DNA of 61,853 nt from Bacteroidales bacterium. GTDB lineage: Bacteria > Bacteroidota > Bacteroidia > Bacteroidales > Muribaculaceae. This document shows, one piece after another, positions 7,354 through 16,719 of this stretch; position 1 is the first letter of the stretch; each line of letters begins with the position of its first letter. The notes below the pieces were generated by a model. The model did not search any database, was not told the DNA's origin, and was given only the letters and a program-made list of their open reading frames with translations. A program made the position numbers and the translations under genes. The stretch is from assembly GCA_004555955.1 (NCBI GenBank), contig SFJG01000004.1, positions 1 through 61,853 of the forward strand, given 5' to 3'.

Positions 7354-10353
7354 ATGCGAAAATTTGCAATCATCCTTATGCTAATGCTTACAGCATCGAT
7401 AGCAAAGGCAAAAGTACAACCTTTAGCAAAGAACGTAAAAGACCGAATAGCCACGACTGCTAATGCCATGATTCCTGCAAATATGCAGATTGGCAAGATT
7501 GCCGTCGACAGTGCAACAGTCGACGACAGTTCTCGTCATATTGTAATCGGCATGAACGAAAACTTCGGCTACATTCCGTTCGACAAAGCGACACTCGCCA
7601 ATTTCGAAGCAAAAACAAAAGCCGCACTCGGCGCTCAGTACAAAGGCTACCGCCTTGAATTGCTAATCGACAAGCGCCCGGCAACCGACTTCCTCCACAG
7701 CACACGATTCGACTACACCGCCAACAACCACAAAGACGATTGGTTCATATTCCCGCTCGACGACACACGCCATCCGACAAAAGGTCTCGATGGCAAAATC
7801 ATCGCTATGTGGCAGAGTCACGGATGGTATTTCGAACAAAAAGCCAACCGCTGGCAATGGCAACGCGCTCGAATTTTCCAAACCGTCGAAGACCTCTACA
7901 CGCAAAGTTTCGTAATGCCGTTCTTGATGCCGATGCTCGAAAACGCAGGCGCTTACGTTATGAGTCCCCGCGAACGCGACATAAACACTGTCGAAATAAT
8001 CGTCGACAACGACGGCTCGGCGGCAGCCAACTACACCGAGACCAACGCCGACAACGCCTGGACGGAAGGTGGCATCGGATTCAAACACGATTGCACAAGC
8101 TACGAAGGATTCGACAACCCGTTCAAACACGGCACATTCCGCAAAATCGAGACAACTAAATCAGAAAAAACGGCGAAAGCGACTTGGTCGGCAACAATTC
8201 CTCAAGCCGGTAAATATGCCGTATACGTTTCGTATGCGACACTGCCGAACAGCGCCAACGACGCCACCTACACCATCCACTCTGCTGAAGGCGACCGCGC
8301 CTTTCGCGTAAACCAAACGATGGGCGGCTCCACATGGATTTACCTCGGACACTTCTACTTCGACCGCGGCGAACAGACCATCGTAGAACTGACAAATCAC
8401 TCGCAACATAAAAACGCAGTAATCACAGCCGATGCCGTAAAAATAGGCGGCGGTATGGGCAACATCGCTCGTTGCGCCAACGACGAAGCGCTCGCAAACG
8501 TCCGCTCAAGCGAATCCGACAAGCCCGCCGAAGTTGTCAAGCTCCGCGTAAAGAGCGAAAACACCGTCAGCGGCTATCCGCGATTCACCGAAGCCGCTCG
8601 CTACTGGCTTCAATGGGCAGGTATCCCCGACTCTATCTACTCGCCGTCGAACGGCACTAACGATTATACCGACGACTACCGCTGCCGCGGACTTTGGGTG
8701 AACTACCTTGCCGGAGGTTCCAAAACACTGCCCCACCAACAAGGTCTGAACATCCCCGTCGACCTCTCTTTCGCATTCCACTCCGATGCCGGAACGACTA
8801 TGGACAATACAACCATCGGCACGCTCGGCATATATTGCACCGCCGGCGATACTTACGCCAACGGAACAGACCGTTTCAACTCACACAAGCTCACCGACTA
8901 CGTCCTGACGAACATCACCAACGATGTACGCACACAATTCGACAGTTCGTGGACTCGCCGCGGTATGTGGGACAAATCATACTTTGAAGCACGCGTTCCC
9001 GAAGTGCCCGCCATGCTGCTCGAACTGCTGTCGCACCAAAACCTCGCCGACATGCGCTACGGCTTAGACCCCTCTTTCCGATTCACCGTGTCGCGCGCCA
9101 TCTACAAAGGAATTGCTGAGTTTTTCGCCGACGTTGAAGGTCGCAACGACTACCAAATCCAGCCGCTACCGGTCAACAGTTTCGCCATCGCACAAACCGC
9201 CGAACGCAGTTTCAAACTCTCATGGAAACCGACCGTCGACGAGCAATGCTCACGTGCCGAGGCAAAAAGTTACATCGTGTTTGAGCGCATCGGCGATAGC
9301 GGGTTCCGCCAAATTGCAACGACCGACGGCACCGAATACGCCGTCGAAATCAACGACAACCTCATCCACAGCTATCAAATCGTAGCCCGCAACGACGGCG
9401 GCAACAGTTTCCCGTCGGAAACGCTCGCTTTGGCGGTTGCACCCAACTCTAAAGGCACTGTAGCCATCGTCAACGGTTTTACCCGCATCTCCGCCCCCGA
9501 CTCGTTCGACTCGGGCGAAATTGCCGGATTCCGCCCGGAATACGACAACGGCGTGCCATACATCAACGACATCAACTACATTGGCGCAATGTTTGAGTTC
9601 CGCCGCGAGCTACCATGGATTAGCGACGACTCTTGCGGCTTCGGCTCGTCGCGCGCCGACAAAGAGACTGAAGTGATTGCCGGCAACACTTTCGACTTCG
9701 CATACATCCACGGCGAGTCAATCCTCGCTGCCGGATATTCTTTCGTATCGTCGAGCCTCGAAGCCGTAGAAAACGGCGATTTCGACCTCTCTAAATACCC
9801 AACCGCCGACCTTATTCTCGGCAAGCAAAAAACCACCGTCATCGGACGCGGCGAAAAGCCTGACCGCTTCGCCATCTTCTCCGGCAAACTGCAACAAGCA
9901 GTCACAGCGTTCTGCAACGCCGGAGGAAACATCTTCGTCAGCGGTGCTTACGTGGCTTCCGACGTTTGGGACAACAAAAAGTCGACCGACGAAAAGAAGA
10001 AATTCGCTCAAGACGTGCTCGGCTACAAATGGGTTGTCGGGCAAGCAGCCGTTAAAGGCAATGCGCACCTCGTGCCGACCTACTTTGACTCGTTTGGCAA
10101 ACTCAGCTGCAATTTCGCTCAACAATACAACGACCGAATCTACGCCGTTGAGTCGCCCGACGCGCTGCAACCCGCCAATACCGACAACGCTTGCACCTTG
10201 CTCCGATACGACGAAAACAACATATCCGCAGGCATCGCTGCCGACCTCGGAACGCACAAAACTTGTGTCATCGGTTTCCCATTCGAAACAATAACCGACA
10301 GCAACGCGAAAAATCAACTTATGTGTCAAATCCTTAAATTCTTCAACAAATAG
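7354..10353 (+). CDS. Large exported amidase-like protein with inserted golvesin/xanthan-lyase domain
   Basis: The product has 999 residues with a signal peptide (about 1-19). The first 215 residues and the stretch after about 420 look like two halves of an N-acetylmuramoyl-L-alanine amidase fold: MWQSHGWYF near residue 155, a FAFHSDAGT motif with His near 476 (compare SIHxNA), and a Glu in VPAMLLELLSHQN that fits the final acidic motif. Between them (about 235-375) sits a golvesin C-terminal/xanthan-lyase-type beta domain, with its usual motifs AGKYAVYVSY and HFYFDRGEQ. A fibronectin III-like domain (about 610-690) and a C-terminal alpha/beta domain resembling a ThuA/GATase fold follow. Reference annotations often call such proteins xanthan lyase; the operon context and histidines favour a peptidoglycan amidase. 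First gene of the salvage operon. Confidence 0.65.
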   Translation: MRKFAIILMLMLTASIAKAKVQPLAKNVKDRIATTANAMIPANMQIGKIAVDSATVDDSSRHIVIGMNENFGYIPFDKATLANFEAKTKAALGAQYKGYRLELLIDKRPATDFLHSTRFDYTANNHKDDWFIFPLDDTRHPTKGLDGKIIAMWQSHGWYFEQKANRWQWQRARIFQTVEDLYTQSFVMPFLMPMLENAGAYVMSPRERDINTVEIIVDNDGSAAANYTETNADNAWTEGGIGFKHDCTSYEGFDNPFKHGTFRKIETTKSEKTAKATWSATIPQAGKYAVYVSYATLPNSANDATYTIHSAEGDRAFRVNQTMGGSTWIYLGHFYFDRGEQTIVELTNHSQHKNAVITADAVKIGGGMGNIARCANDEALANVRSSESDKPAEVVKLRVKSENTVSGYPRFTEAARYWLQWAGIPDSIYSPSNGTNDYTDDYRCRGLWVNYLAGGSKTLPHQQGLNIPVDLSFAFHSDAGTTMDNTTIGTLGIYCTAGDTYANGTDRFNSHKLTDYVLTNITNDVRTQFDSSWTRRGMWDKSYFEARVPEVPAMLLELLSHQNLADMRYGLDPSFRFTVSRAIYKGIAEFFADVEGRNDYQIQPLPVNSFAIAQTAERSFKLSWKPTVDEQCSRAEAKSYIVFERIGDSGFRQIATTDGTEYAVEINDNLIHSYQIVARNDGGNSFPSETLALAVAPNSKGTVAIVNGFTRISAPDSFDSGEIAGFRPEYDNGVPYINDINYIGAMFEFRRELPWISDDSCGFGSSRADKETEVIAGNTFDFAYIHGESILAAGYSFVSSSLEAVENGDFDLSKYPTADLILGKQKTTVIGRGEKPDRFAIFSGKLQQAVTAFCNAGGNIFVSGAYVASDVWDNKKSTDEKKKFAQDVLGYKWVVGQAAVKGNAHLVPTYFDSFGKLSCNFAQQYNDRIYAVESPDALQPANTDNACTLLRYDENNISAGIAADLGTHKTCVIGFPFETITDSNAKNQLMCQILKFFNK

Positions 10354-10377
10354 AAACTTAATATAAAACTATTAGAT

Positions 10378-11841
10378 ATGAAAACAATTAATTGCTTTAT
10401 CCCATTCCTTAACAAGGAGCAAGTAGAAAAAACAGTTGCCGGACTCCGCGACAGCCAACTCGTAAACAAAATCTACCTTCTGGCAGGAGCCGATGCTACA
10501 GACGACGCCGTTGAAGGTTGCGAACGTATCGACATCAAAGGTCTCGAGAGCAGCGCTACAATGAAACAAATCGCCGCTCATGCCGATGCCGATTTCGTAC
10601 TCCTCTACACAAAATACAACACCCTCTCGTTCGGTATGTTTGCCATCGAACGTATGGTTAAAATAGCTACCGACGCAAAAGCAGGTATGGTCTATGCCGA
10701 CCACTATAACGTCGTAGGCAACGCTCGTTCTAACGCTCCGGTTATCGACTACCAAGAAGGTAGCCTCCGCAACGACTTCGACTTTGGCTCAGTGCTTATG
10801 TTCTGCGCTAAAGCATTCAAAAACGCTGCCGCTCGCATCACCGAAGAATACGACTTCGCCGGTCTCTACGACATCCGCTTGAAAGTGGCACAAACTGAAG
10901 AATTGGTTCACATCAACGAATACCTCTACAGCGACGTCGAACTCGACACTCGCAAGAGCGGCGAAAAGATTTTCGACTACGTTGACCCGCGCAACCGCGG
11001 CGTGCAAATCGAAATGGAAAAGGCTTGCACTCAACACCTTAAAGACGTGGGCGCTTACCTCGAACCGAAATTCAAGAAAATCGAATTCGACAAGGGCGAT
11101 TTCGAATACGAAGCATCTGTAATCATCCCCGTGCGCAACCGCATCCGCACTATCCGCGACGCCATCAAGTCGGTTTTGGCACAAAAGACTGATTTCAAAT
11201 TCAACCTCATTGTTATCGACAACTTGTCGACCGACGGCACAACAGAAGCCATCGACGAATTTAAAGACGACGAGCGCCTCATCCACATCGTGCCGACTCG
11301 CGACGACCTCGGAATCGGCGGTTGCTGGAACCTCGGCGTGCACCACCCCAAATGCGGTAAATTTGCCATCCAACTCGACAGCGACGACGTCTACAAAGAC
11401 GAAAACACGCTCACAACGATGGTTAACGCTTTCTACGAACAAAACTGCGCAATGGTGGTCGGCACTTATATGATGACCGACTTCAATATGAATATGATTG
11501 CCCCGGGCATCATCGACCACAAAGAATGGACTCCCGAAAACGGCCGCAACAACGCCCTCCGTATCAACGGCCTCGGCGCTCCTCGCGCTTTCTACACTCC
11601 GGTGCTTCGCGAAGTTAAAGTGCCCAACACCAGCTACGGCGAAGACTACGCTCTCGGCTTGAACTTCTCGCGTGAATACCAAATCGGTCGCGTCTACGAC
11701 GTCGTATACCTCTGCCGCCGCTGGGAAGACAACTCCGACGCTTCGCTCGACATCGTTAAGATGAACGCTCACAACCTCTACAAAGACAGAATCCGTACTT
11801 GGGAACTCAAAGCACGTATCGCGTTCAACAAAAACAAATAG
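10378..11841 (+). CDS. Family 2 glycosyltransferase with a second, degenerate GT-A-like half
   Basis: The product has 487 residues, no signal peptide and no membrane segment, so it should be cytoplasmic. The C-terminal half (from about residue 243) is a GT2 domain: ASVIIPVRNR, IDNLSTDGT and the metal-binding QLDSDD near 333. The N-terminal 235 residues also look GT-A-like (INCFIPFLNKEQ start, YADHYN) but lack a clear DxD. It begins 24 bases after the amidase gene and ends 2 bases before the DUF4922 gene. A cytoplasmic glycosyltransferase is unexpected in a degradative operon; donor and acceptor are unknown. It may transfer a salvaged amino sugar, or the pair may make a signalling or storage glycoconjugate. 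Confidence 0.65.
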   Translation: MKTINCFIPFLNKEQVEKTVAGLRDSQLVNKIYLLAGADATDDAVEGCERIDIKGLESSATMKQIAAHADADFVLLYTKYNTLSFGMFAIERMVKIATDAKAGMVYADHYNVVGNARSNAPVIDYQEGSLRNDFDFGSVLMFCAKAFKNAAARITEEYDFAGLYDIRLKVAQTEELVHINEYLYSDVELDTRKSGEKIFDYVDPRNRGVQIEMEKACTQHLKDVGAYLEPKFKKIEFDKGDFEYEASVIIPVRNRIRTIRDAIKSVLAQKTDFKFNLIVIDNLSTDGTTEAIDEFKDDERLIHIVPTRDDLGIGGCWNLGVHHPKCGKFAIQLDSDDVYKDENTLTTMVNAFYEQNCAMVVGTYMMTDFNMNMIAPGIIDHKEWTPENGRNNALRINGLGAPRAFYTPVLREVKVPNTSYGEDYALGLNFSREYQIGRVYDVVYLCRRWEDNSDASLDIVKMNAHNLYKDRIRTWELKARIAFNKNK

Positions 11842-11843
11842 AA

Positions 11844-12773
11844 ATGCAAGAACTCAATAAAAATACAGTATCCACATTCCTCAACCAACAACTTGAGGAA
11901 TGGGATACTGCACGTAATAACTTTGCCGCACTTGCCAACGTAAAGGTTAAGACCTTTATGATTGGTTCGACTCACTTCAAAGTGCAATTCAACCCCGGAA
12001 GAATCACTTCGTCGGCGGCAAAAGTCGACGCAAAGTCGCTCAAAGAGCGCAAATGCTTCCTATGTGCCGCGAATCGTCCTGCCGTTCAACGCGGTCTGGA
12101 ATGGGGCGACTACACCGTTCTCATCAACCCGTTCCCAATCTTCCCGCGCCACTTGACAATTCCCGACAACAACCATGTCGACCAACGCATCGACGGCCGC
12201 ATCGCCGACATGATGCAACTGGCTCGCGCACTCGAAGGTTATACATTATTCTATAATGGTCCTAAATGCGGCGCTTCAGCTCCCGACCACATGCACTTCC
12301 AAGCCGGAAACAGCGGATTTATGCCCGTCGAAGACGACGTTGTGACTGCCGAAAAAACTCAAGTTGCTACCGAAGGCTCGGCAAAAATGTCGCTCGTCGA
12401 CGGTCTGTCGCACAGTTGCTTCCTTATCGAAGCCGACACGGTGGTCGACGGCGCAGCCTTGTTCAAACGCCTCTATGACTGCCTCGACATCCCCGAAGGC
12501 GAAGCCGAACCGATGCTCAACGTCCTCTGCCGATTCGTCGGCAACGGTTGGCACGTGCTCGTGTTCCCGCGCAAGAAGCATCGCCCGGACTGTTACTTCA
12601 AGGAAGGCGACGAAAACATCCTCATAAGCCCGGCATCGGTCGATATGGGCGGCGTTTTCATCACCCCTCTCGAAAAAGATTTTGAGAAAATCACCGCCGA
12701 CGACATCGCTCAAATCCTCAGCGAATGCTGTCTCTCGGCTGACGAAGCTCAACAAATTGCAAAAAAACTTTAG
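11844..12773 (+). CDS. DUF4922-type nucleotidyltransferase of the GalT/GDP-hexose phosphorylase (HIT-like) fold
   Basis: The product has 309 residues. I use ATG 11844, two bases after the upstream stop; an earlier frame start at 11799 would overlap that gene. No signal peptide. Key motifs: CFLCAANRP (likely zinc-binding Cys pair), INPFPIFPRHLTIP as in GalT-type enzymes, and CGASAPDHMHFQAG, which carries the HxHxQ motif of branched-HIT nucleotidyltransferases such as GalT and GDP-L-galactose phosphorylase. Enzymes of this kind form a nucleotidyl-histidine intermediate and exchange NMP between a nucleotide sugar and a sugar-1-phosphate or phosphate. Here the substrate is unknown. The position between a glycosyltransferase and peptidoglycan enzymes suggests it makes or breaks a nucleotide sugar, perhaps from recovered amino sugars; this is inference. 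Confidence 0.7.
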   Translation: MQELNKNTVSTFLNQQLEEWDTARNNFAALANVKVKTFMIGSTHFKVQFNPGRITSSAAKVDAKSLKERKCFLCAANRPAVQRGLEWGDYTVLINPFPIFPRHLTIPDNNHVDQRIDGRIADMMQLARALEGYTLFYNGPKCGASAPDHMHFQAGNSGFMPVEDDVVTAEKTQVATEGSAKMSLVDGLSHSCFLIEADTVVDGAALFKRLYDCLDIPEGEAEPMLNVLCRFVGNGWHVLVFPRKKHRPDCYFKEGDENILISPASVDMGGVFITPLEKDFEKITADDIAQILSECCLSADEAQQIAKKL

Positions 12774-12780
12774 TCGAACT

Positions 12781-14094
12781 ATGCAACAGCCAAACGTAAA
12801 AGTCGGAATAATGAGCGGTACGAGCATCAGTTTCTCGTTCGCAAAAGACTATACCATCGACGGCAAAACTGTCGGAGGCAGCCACACGGCAACCCTCGTC
12901 GACGGCGAAATCGAATGGAACGGCAACCGTTACCCGTCGCTCGAATTTACCCCGGTCAACATTGCCGACAGCCACTTCACGCTCATCGACGTGACCATCG
13001 GCGTAAACTTCCACTGGGAACGAAAGGAAAACCAATCGTTCAGAGGCAGCTTGCGCCTGATTGTGGAAGGCGACAAACTCACCGCCGTCAACATTCTTCC
13101 AATCGAAGAATACCTGCTCAGCGTAATTTCGTCGGAGATGAGCGCTACCGCCTCGTTGGAACTGCTTAAGGCTCACGCCGTCATTTCACGCAGTTGGCTG
13201 CTCGCTCAAATCGACAAAAACAAGCAACTCACCGAAACAGCCACAGCCTATTGCCCATGCACTCGCACCGATGGCGAACTCGTCAGATGGTTCGACCGCG
13301 AAGACCACGTCAACTTCGACGTATGCGCCGACGACCACTGCCAACGCTATCAAGGCATTACTCGAGAGTCGACCGAAGCAGTTCGCCGCGCTATCGAGGC
13401 TACTTGGGGCGAAGTGCTAATGGACGGCGGAAAGCTCTGCGACGCTCGTTTCTCGAAGTCGTGCGGCGGCGTTTTCGAAGAGTTTGAAAACTGCTGGGAA
13501 CCCGTCCACCACAACTACCTCCAGGCTCGTCGCGACAGCGCAAATCCCACGGATTTCCCCGACCTCACCGTCGAAGAAAATGCCCGCGAATGGATTCTTA
13601 ATGCGCCCGATGCATTCTGCAACACCCACGACGCGCGAATCCTCTCGCAAGTGCTTAACTCTTACGACCAAGAGACCACCGACTTCTATCGCTGGAAAGT
13701 GGAATACGACCAAGAAGAGATTACAAAACTCGTGCGTGAACGCTCCGGCGAAGACTACGGAAACATCATCGACTTGATTCCCGTAGCACGCGGCACTTCC
13801 GGCAGAATTTACCGCCTCAAAATCGTGGGAACACGCAAGACTCAAATCATCGGCAAAGAACTCGAAATACGCCGCACACTCTCGCCGTCGCACCTCTACA
13901 GTTCGGCTTTCGTGGTCGAAAAACAGGGCAACGACGAAATCCCCGACCGATTCATCATTCGCGGTGCCGGATGGGGGCACGGCGTCGGACTTTGCCAAAT
14001 CGGCGCTGCCGTTATGGGCGAAAAAGGATATAACTACAACCAAATTCTTCAACATTACTTTGTCGGCGCTAATGTCACAAAGCTGTACCAATAA
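12781..14094 (+). CDS. SpoIID/LytB-domain protein without signal peptide
   Basis: The product has 437 residues from ATG 12781, seven bases after the DUF4922 stop; a frame-open region upstream lies inside that gene. It carries the SpoIID domain: ISSEMSATAS, LKAHAVISRSW and the C-terminal GAGWGHGVGLCQIGA signature. SpoIID of spore formers is a lytic transglycosylase for glycan strands stripped of peptides. Strikingly, the N-terminus (MQQPNVKVGIMSG) has no signal peptide or membrane segment, although the spore-former SpoIID works outside the membrane. Export by another route, or a cytoplasmic role on imported muropeptides, are both possible. A SYCPC-like Cys pair (AYCPC, near 155) and CADDHC, CDARFSKSCGG add several cysteines, consistent with a reducing compartment. 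Confidence 0.75.
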   Translation: MQQPNVKVGIMSGTSISFSFAKDYTIDGKTVGGSHTATLVDGEIEWNGNRYPSLEFTPVNIADSHFTLIDVTIGVNFHWERKENQSFRGSLRLIVEGDKLTAVNILPIEEYLLSVISSEMSATASLELLKAHAVISRSWLLAQIDKNKQLTETATAYCPCTRTDGELVRWFDREDHVNFDVCADDHCQRYQGITRESTEAVRRAIEATWGEVLMDGGKLCDARFSKSCGGVFEEFENCWEPVHHNYLQARRDSANPTDFPDLTVEENAREWILNAPDAFCNTHDARILSQVLNSYDQETTDFYRWKVEYDQEEITKLVRERSGEDYGNIIDLIPVARGTSGRIYRLKIVGTRKTQIIGKELEIRRTLSPSHLYSSAFVVEKQGNDEIPDRFIIRGAGWGHGVGLCQIGAAVMGEKGYNYNQILQHYFVGANVTKLYQ

Positions 14095-14109
14095 ACTTTC
14101 GATATCGAT

Positions 14110-15462
14110 ATGAAATCATCAACAAATCGCAATCCGTGGGCTTGGATTCCCACTCTATACTTTGCACAAGGCATACCGTTCATATTTATTAATATGGTAA
14201 CAATGGTGCTCTTCACACAACTCGGTATGTCGGAAACCGACGCCACGCTCTACACCGGTTGGCTATACTTACCATGGGTAATCAAGCCTTTCTGGGGACC
14301 GATTGTCGACATCATCAAGACGAAACGTTGGTGGACCGTTGTGATGCAAATTTGCGTTGCAGCAGGTCTCGCAGGCATCGCATTTACGCTGCCATTACCT
14401 AATCAGACCGAGATTGCCGAAGGTCTGCCTGTCAGCGCTTTCTCTATCTGCTTGTTCTTCTATTTCATCACCGCATTCTGCTCGGCAACTCACGACATCG
14501 CTTCCGACGGTTTCTATATGATTGCCCTCGACACAAACCAACAAAGTATGTTCGTCGGCATCCGCTCGACCTTCTACCGCTGCGCCAACGTGTTCGGTCA
14601 AGGCGGTTTGGTGATGATTGCCGGCGCTTTGGAGAGCAGCTTTGGCGGCGACAAGGCTAAAGCTTGGATGCTCACCGTGGTTTGCTGTGCTATTTTCTTC
14701 GGCATCGTGTCGATTTGGCACTTGTTCATACTCCCCAAACCGGCTGCCGACCGCGCTGTCGGTAATGCCGAGAAGAAATCTATCGGCGACATCGTCAACG
14801 AATTTGCCGGCTCGTTTATCACTTTCTTCAAGAAAAAACACGTTGTTTTGGCAATGCTCTTCATGCTGCTCTATCGTCTGCCCGAAGCTCAAGTTGTAAA
14901 ACTCTGCCAACCGTTCTTGTTGGCATCGCGCGATGCCGGTGGCTTGGGAATGACACAAACCGAAGTGGGCTTCGCCTACGGAACGCTCGCCATCATCGGT
15001 CTGACCGTCGGCGGCATCATCGGCGGCATCTGCGCTTCAAACGGTGGCTTGCGCAAATGGATTTGGCCAATGGCACTCGCCACTTCGCTCAACTGCGTGG
15101 CTTATATCATCCTTTCGAACGTTCAACCCGACTACTCTACCATTGCCGGTAAAGCAATAACCTTCTCGGCTATCATCCTCGAGCAATTCGCATACGGATT
15201 CGGTTTCACCGCATTTATGCTCTTTATGATGTACTTCGCCGAAGGTCCGTACAAGACATCCCACTACGCAATCTGCACAGCCTTTATGGCTCTCGGCATG
15301 ATGCTTCCGGGCATGGCTGCCGGCTGGATTAAGGAAGTGATGCTCGGCAACTCGTACGTCAACTTCTTCTTCTGGGTACTCGCTTGCAACATCGCAACAT
15401 GGCTCGTAACGGCTCTCGTTCGCCGTCACATCGACCCTGCTTACGGTGCTAAACAGAAATAA
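14110..15462 (+). CDS. AmpG-like muropeptide/MurNAc permease (MFS)
   Basis: The product has 450 residues with about twelve hydrophobic segments. The start (WIPTLYFAQGIPFIFINMV, then LYLPWVIKPFWGPIVD) is typical of AmpG-family major facilitator proteins, which import GlcNAc-anhydroMurNAc peptides or, for the Tannerella forsythia relative MurT, MurNAc. The inner-membrane location and position between SpoIID and NamZ genes fit uptake of peptidoglycan fragments. It starts 15 bases after the SpoIID gene. Which fragment is taken up cannot be told from sequence. Confidence 0.8.
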   Translation: MKSSTNRNPWAWIPTLYFAQGIPFIFINMVTMVLFTQLGMSETDATLYTGWLYLPWVIKPFWGPIVDIIKTKRWWTVVMQICVAAGLAGIAFTLPLPNQTEIAEGLPVSAFSICLFFYFITAFCSATHDIASDGFYMIALDTNQQSMFVGIRSTFYRCANVFGQGGLVMIAGALESSFGGDKAKAWMLTVVCCAIFFGIVSIWHLFILPKPAADRAVGNAEKKSIGDIVNEFAGSFITFFKKKHVVLAMLFMLLYRLPEAQVVKLCQPFLLASRDAGGLGMTQTEVGFAYGTLAIIGLTVGGIIGGICASNGGLRKWIWPMALATSLNCVAYIILSNVQPDYSTIAGKAITFSAIILEQFAYGFGFTAFMLFMMYFAEGPYKTSHYAICTAFMALGMMLPGMAAGWIKEVMLGNSYVNFFFWVLACNIATWLVTALVRRHIDPAYGAKQK

Positions 15463-15474
15463 TAGAAAAACAAG

Positions 15475-16713
15475 ATGAAAAAAACGATATTATCAATACT
15501 GTGTGCCGTTGCTACCGTGATGGCTTCGGCACACGTTAAAACGGGCGTGGAAGTGCTTCGCGACGGCGGTTTCCGCGAGTTGCAAGGCAAGCGCGTCGGA
15601 CTGGTTACCAACCCGTCGGGCGTCGACAGCAACCTCAAGTCGACCGTCGACATTATCAACGAAGCGCCGGGCGTCAAACTTGTTGCTCTCTACGGTCCCG
15701 AACACGGCGTTCGCGGTAATGCACACGCCGGCGATGCTGTCAGCGATGCCGTCGACCCCAAAACCGGAGTAAAAACCTATTCGCTCTACGGCAAAACCCA
15801 TAAGCCGACTGCAGAAATGCTCAAAGACATCGACGTGCTCGTCTACGACATTCAAGACATCGGCTGCCGCAGCTATACATTCTACGCCACGATGGGTATG
15901 TGTATGGAAGCATGCGCCGAAAACGGCAAAGAATTTATGGTGCTCGACCGCCCCAACCCGCTCGGCGGATACAAGGTGGAAGGAAACATCGTCGAAGACG
16001 GCTATTTCTCGATGGTCAGCAAATATGCCATCCCCTACCTCTACGGTCTCACTCCCGGCGAACTTGCCACTTACCTCAACGAGGAAGGCGTGACAGCAAA
16101 GAAAGCCAACTTGACAGTCATAAAAATGGACGGCTGGCATCGCAACATGAAGTTCCGCCAAACAGGACTGCCTTGGGTGGCACCGTCGCCGCAAATCCCA
16201 ACGCCGGAAAATTCGGCTTTCTACGCCGTTTCGGGCGTTGTCGGCGAACTCTATGCATTCAACACCGGCATCGGCTACACACTGCCTTTCCAATGCTTCG
16301 CCGAGACTTACATCGACGCCGACAAAATGGCTGACGCCATGAATGCGCTCAACCTCCCGGGATTCAAATTCCGCCCGATTAACTACAAGCCGTTCTTCAA
16401 AGTCGGCCCCGAAGCTTCTAAAGAAATCAAAGAAGTGCACGGCGTTGAAGTATACATCACCGACCTCGATGCGGCTAACCTCACGCTCTGTCAGTTCTAC
16501 TTTATGCAAGAACTTCACAAACTATATCCCGACGCAAAGATTTTCAACGCTAACGAAAAACGCGGCTTCGGAATGTTCGACAAAGTGATGGGCACCGACC
16601 AAATTCGCCTGCGCTTTAGCAAGAACTATCAAGTTGCCGACATTGTCGACTACTTCAACAAAGACGTTGAGGCTTTTAAGAAAACTTCAAGCAAATACTA
16701 CCTGTACGACTAA
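15475..16713 (+). CDS. namZ: NamZ-like exo-beta-N-acetylmuramidase (DUF1343, GH171)
   Basis: The product has 412 residues with a signal peptide (1-19, ending ASA). The whole mature part fits DUF1343: GKRVGLVTNPSGVD, LYGPEHGVRG, SLYGKTHKPT, VYDIQDIGCRSYT, RPNPLGG and the PSPQIPTPE segment. Members of this family (NamZ of Bacillus subtilis and T. forsythia) release MurNAc from the non-reducing end of peptide-free glycan fragments. The protein is predicted periplasmic or secreted. With AmpG/MurT just upstream and MurK-MurQ downstream, it gives a direct source of free MurNAc. Start chosen at ATG 15475, 12 bases after the permease stop. Confidence 0.85.
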   Translation: MKKTILSILCAVATVMASAHVKTGVEVLRDGGFRELQGKRVGLVTNPSGVDSNLKSTVDIINEAPGVKLVALYGPEHGVRGNAHAGDAVSDAVDPKTGVKTYSLYGKTHKPTAEMLKDIDVLVYDIQDIGCRSYTFYATMGMCMEACAENGKEFMVLDRPNPLGGYKVEGNIVEDGYFSMVSKYAIPYLYGLTPGELATYLNEEGVTAKKANLTVIKMDGWHRNMKFRQTGLPWVAPSPQIPTPENSAFYAVSGVVGELYAFNTGIGYTLPFQCFAETYIDADKMADAMNALNLPGFKFRPINYKPFFKVGPEASKEIKEVHGVEVYITDLDAANLTLCQFYFMQELHKLYPDAKIFNANEKRGFGMFDKVMGTDQIRLRFSKNYQVADIVDYFNKDVEAFKKTSSKYYLYD

Positions 16714-16719
16714 AAAACG

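Noticed and set aside
7354..10353. A frameshifted or fused gene, because the amidase motifs are far apart
   Set aside because: The reading frame is continuous and the intervening domain is a recognised insertion type of this family.
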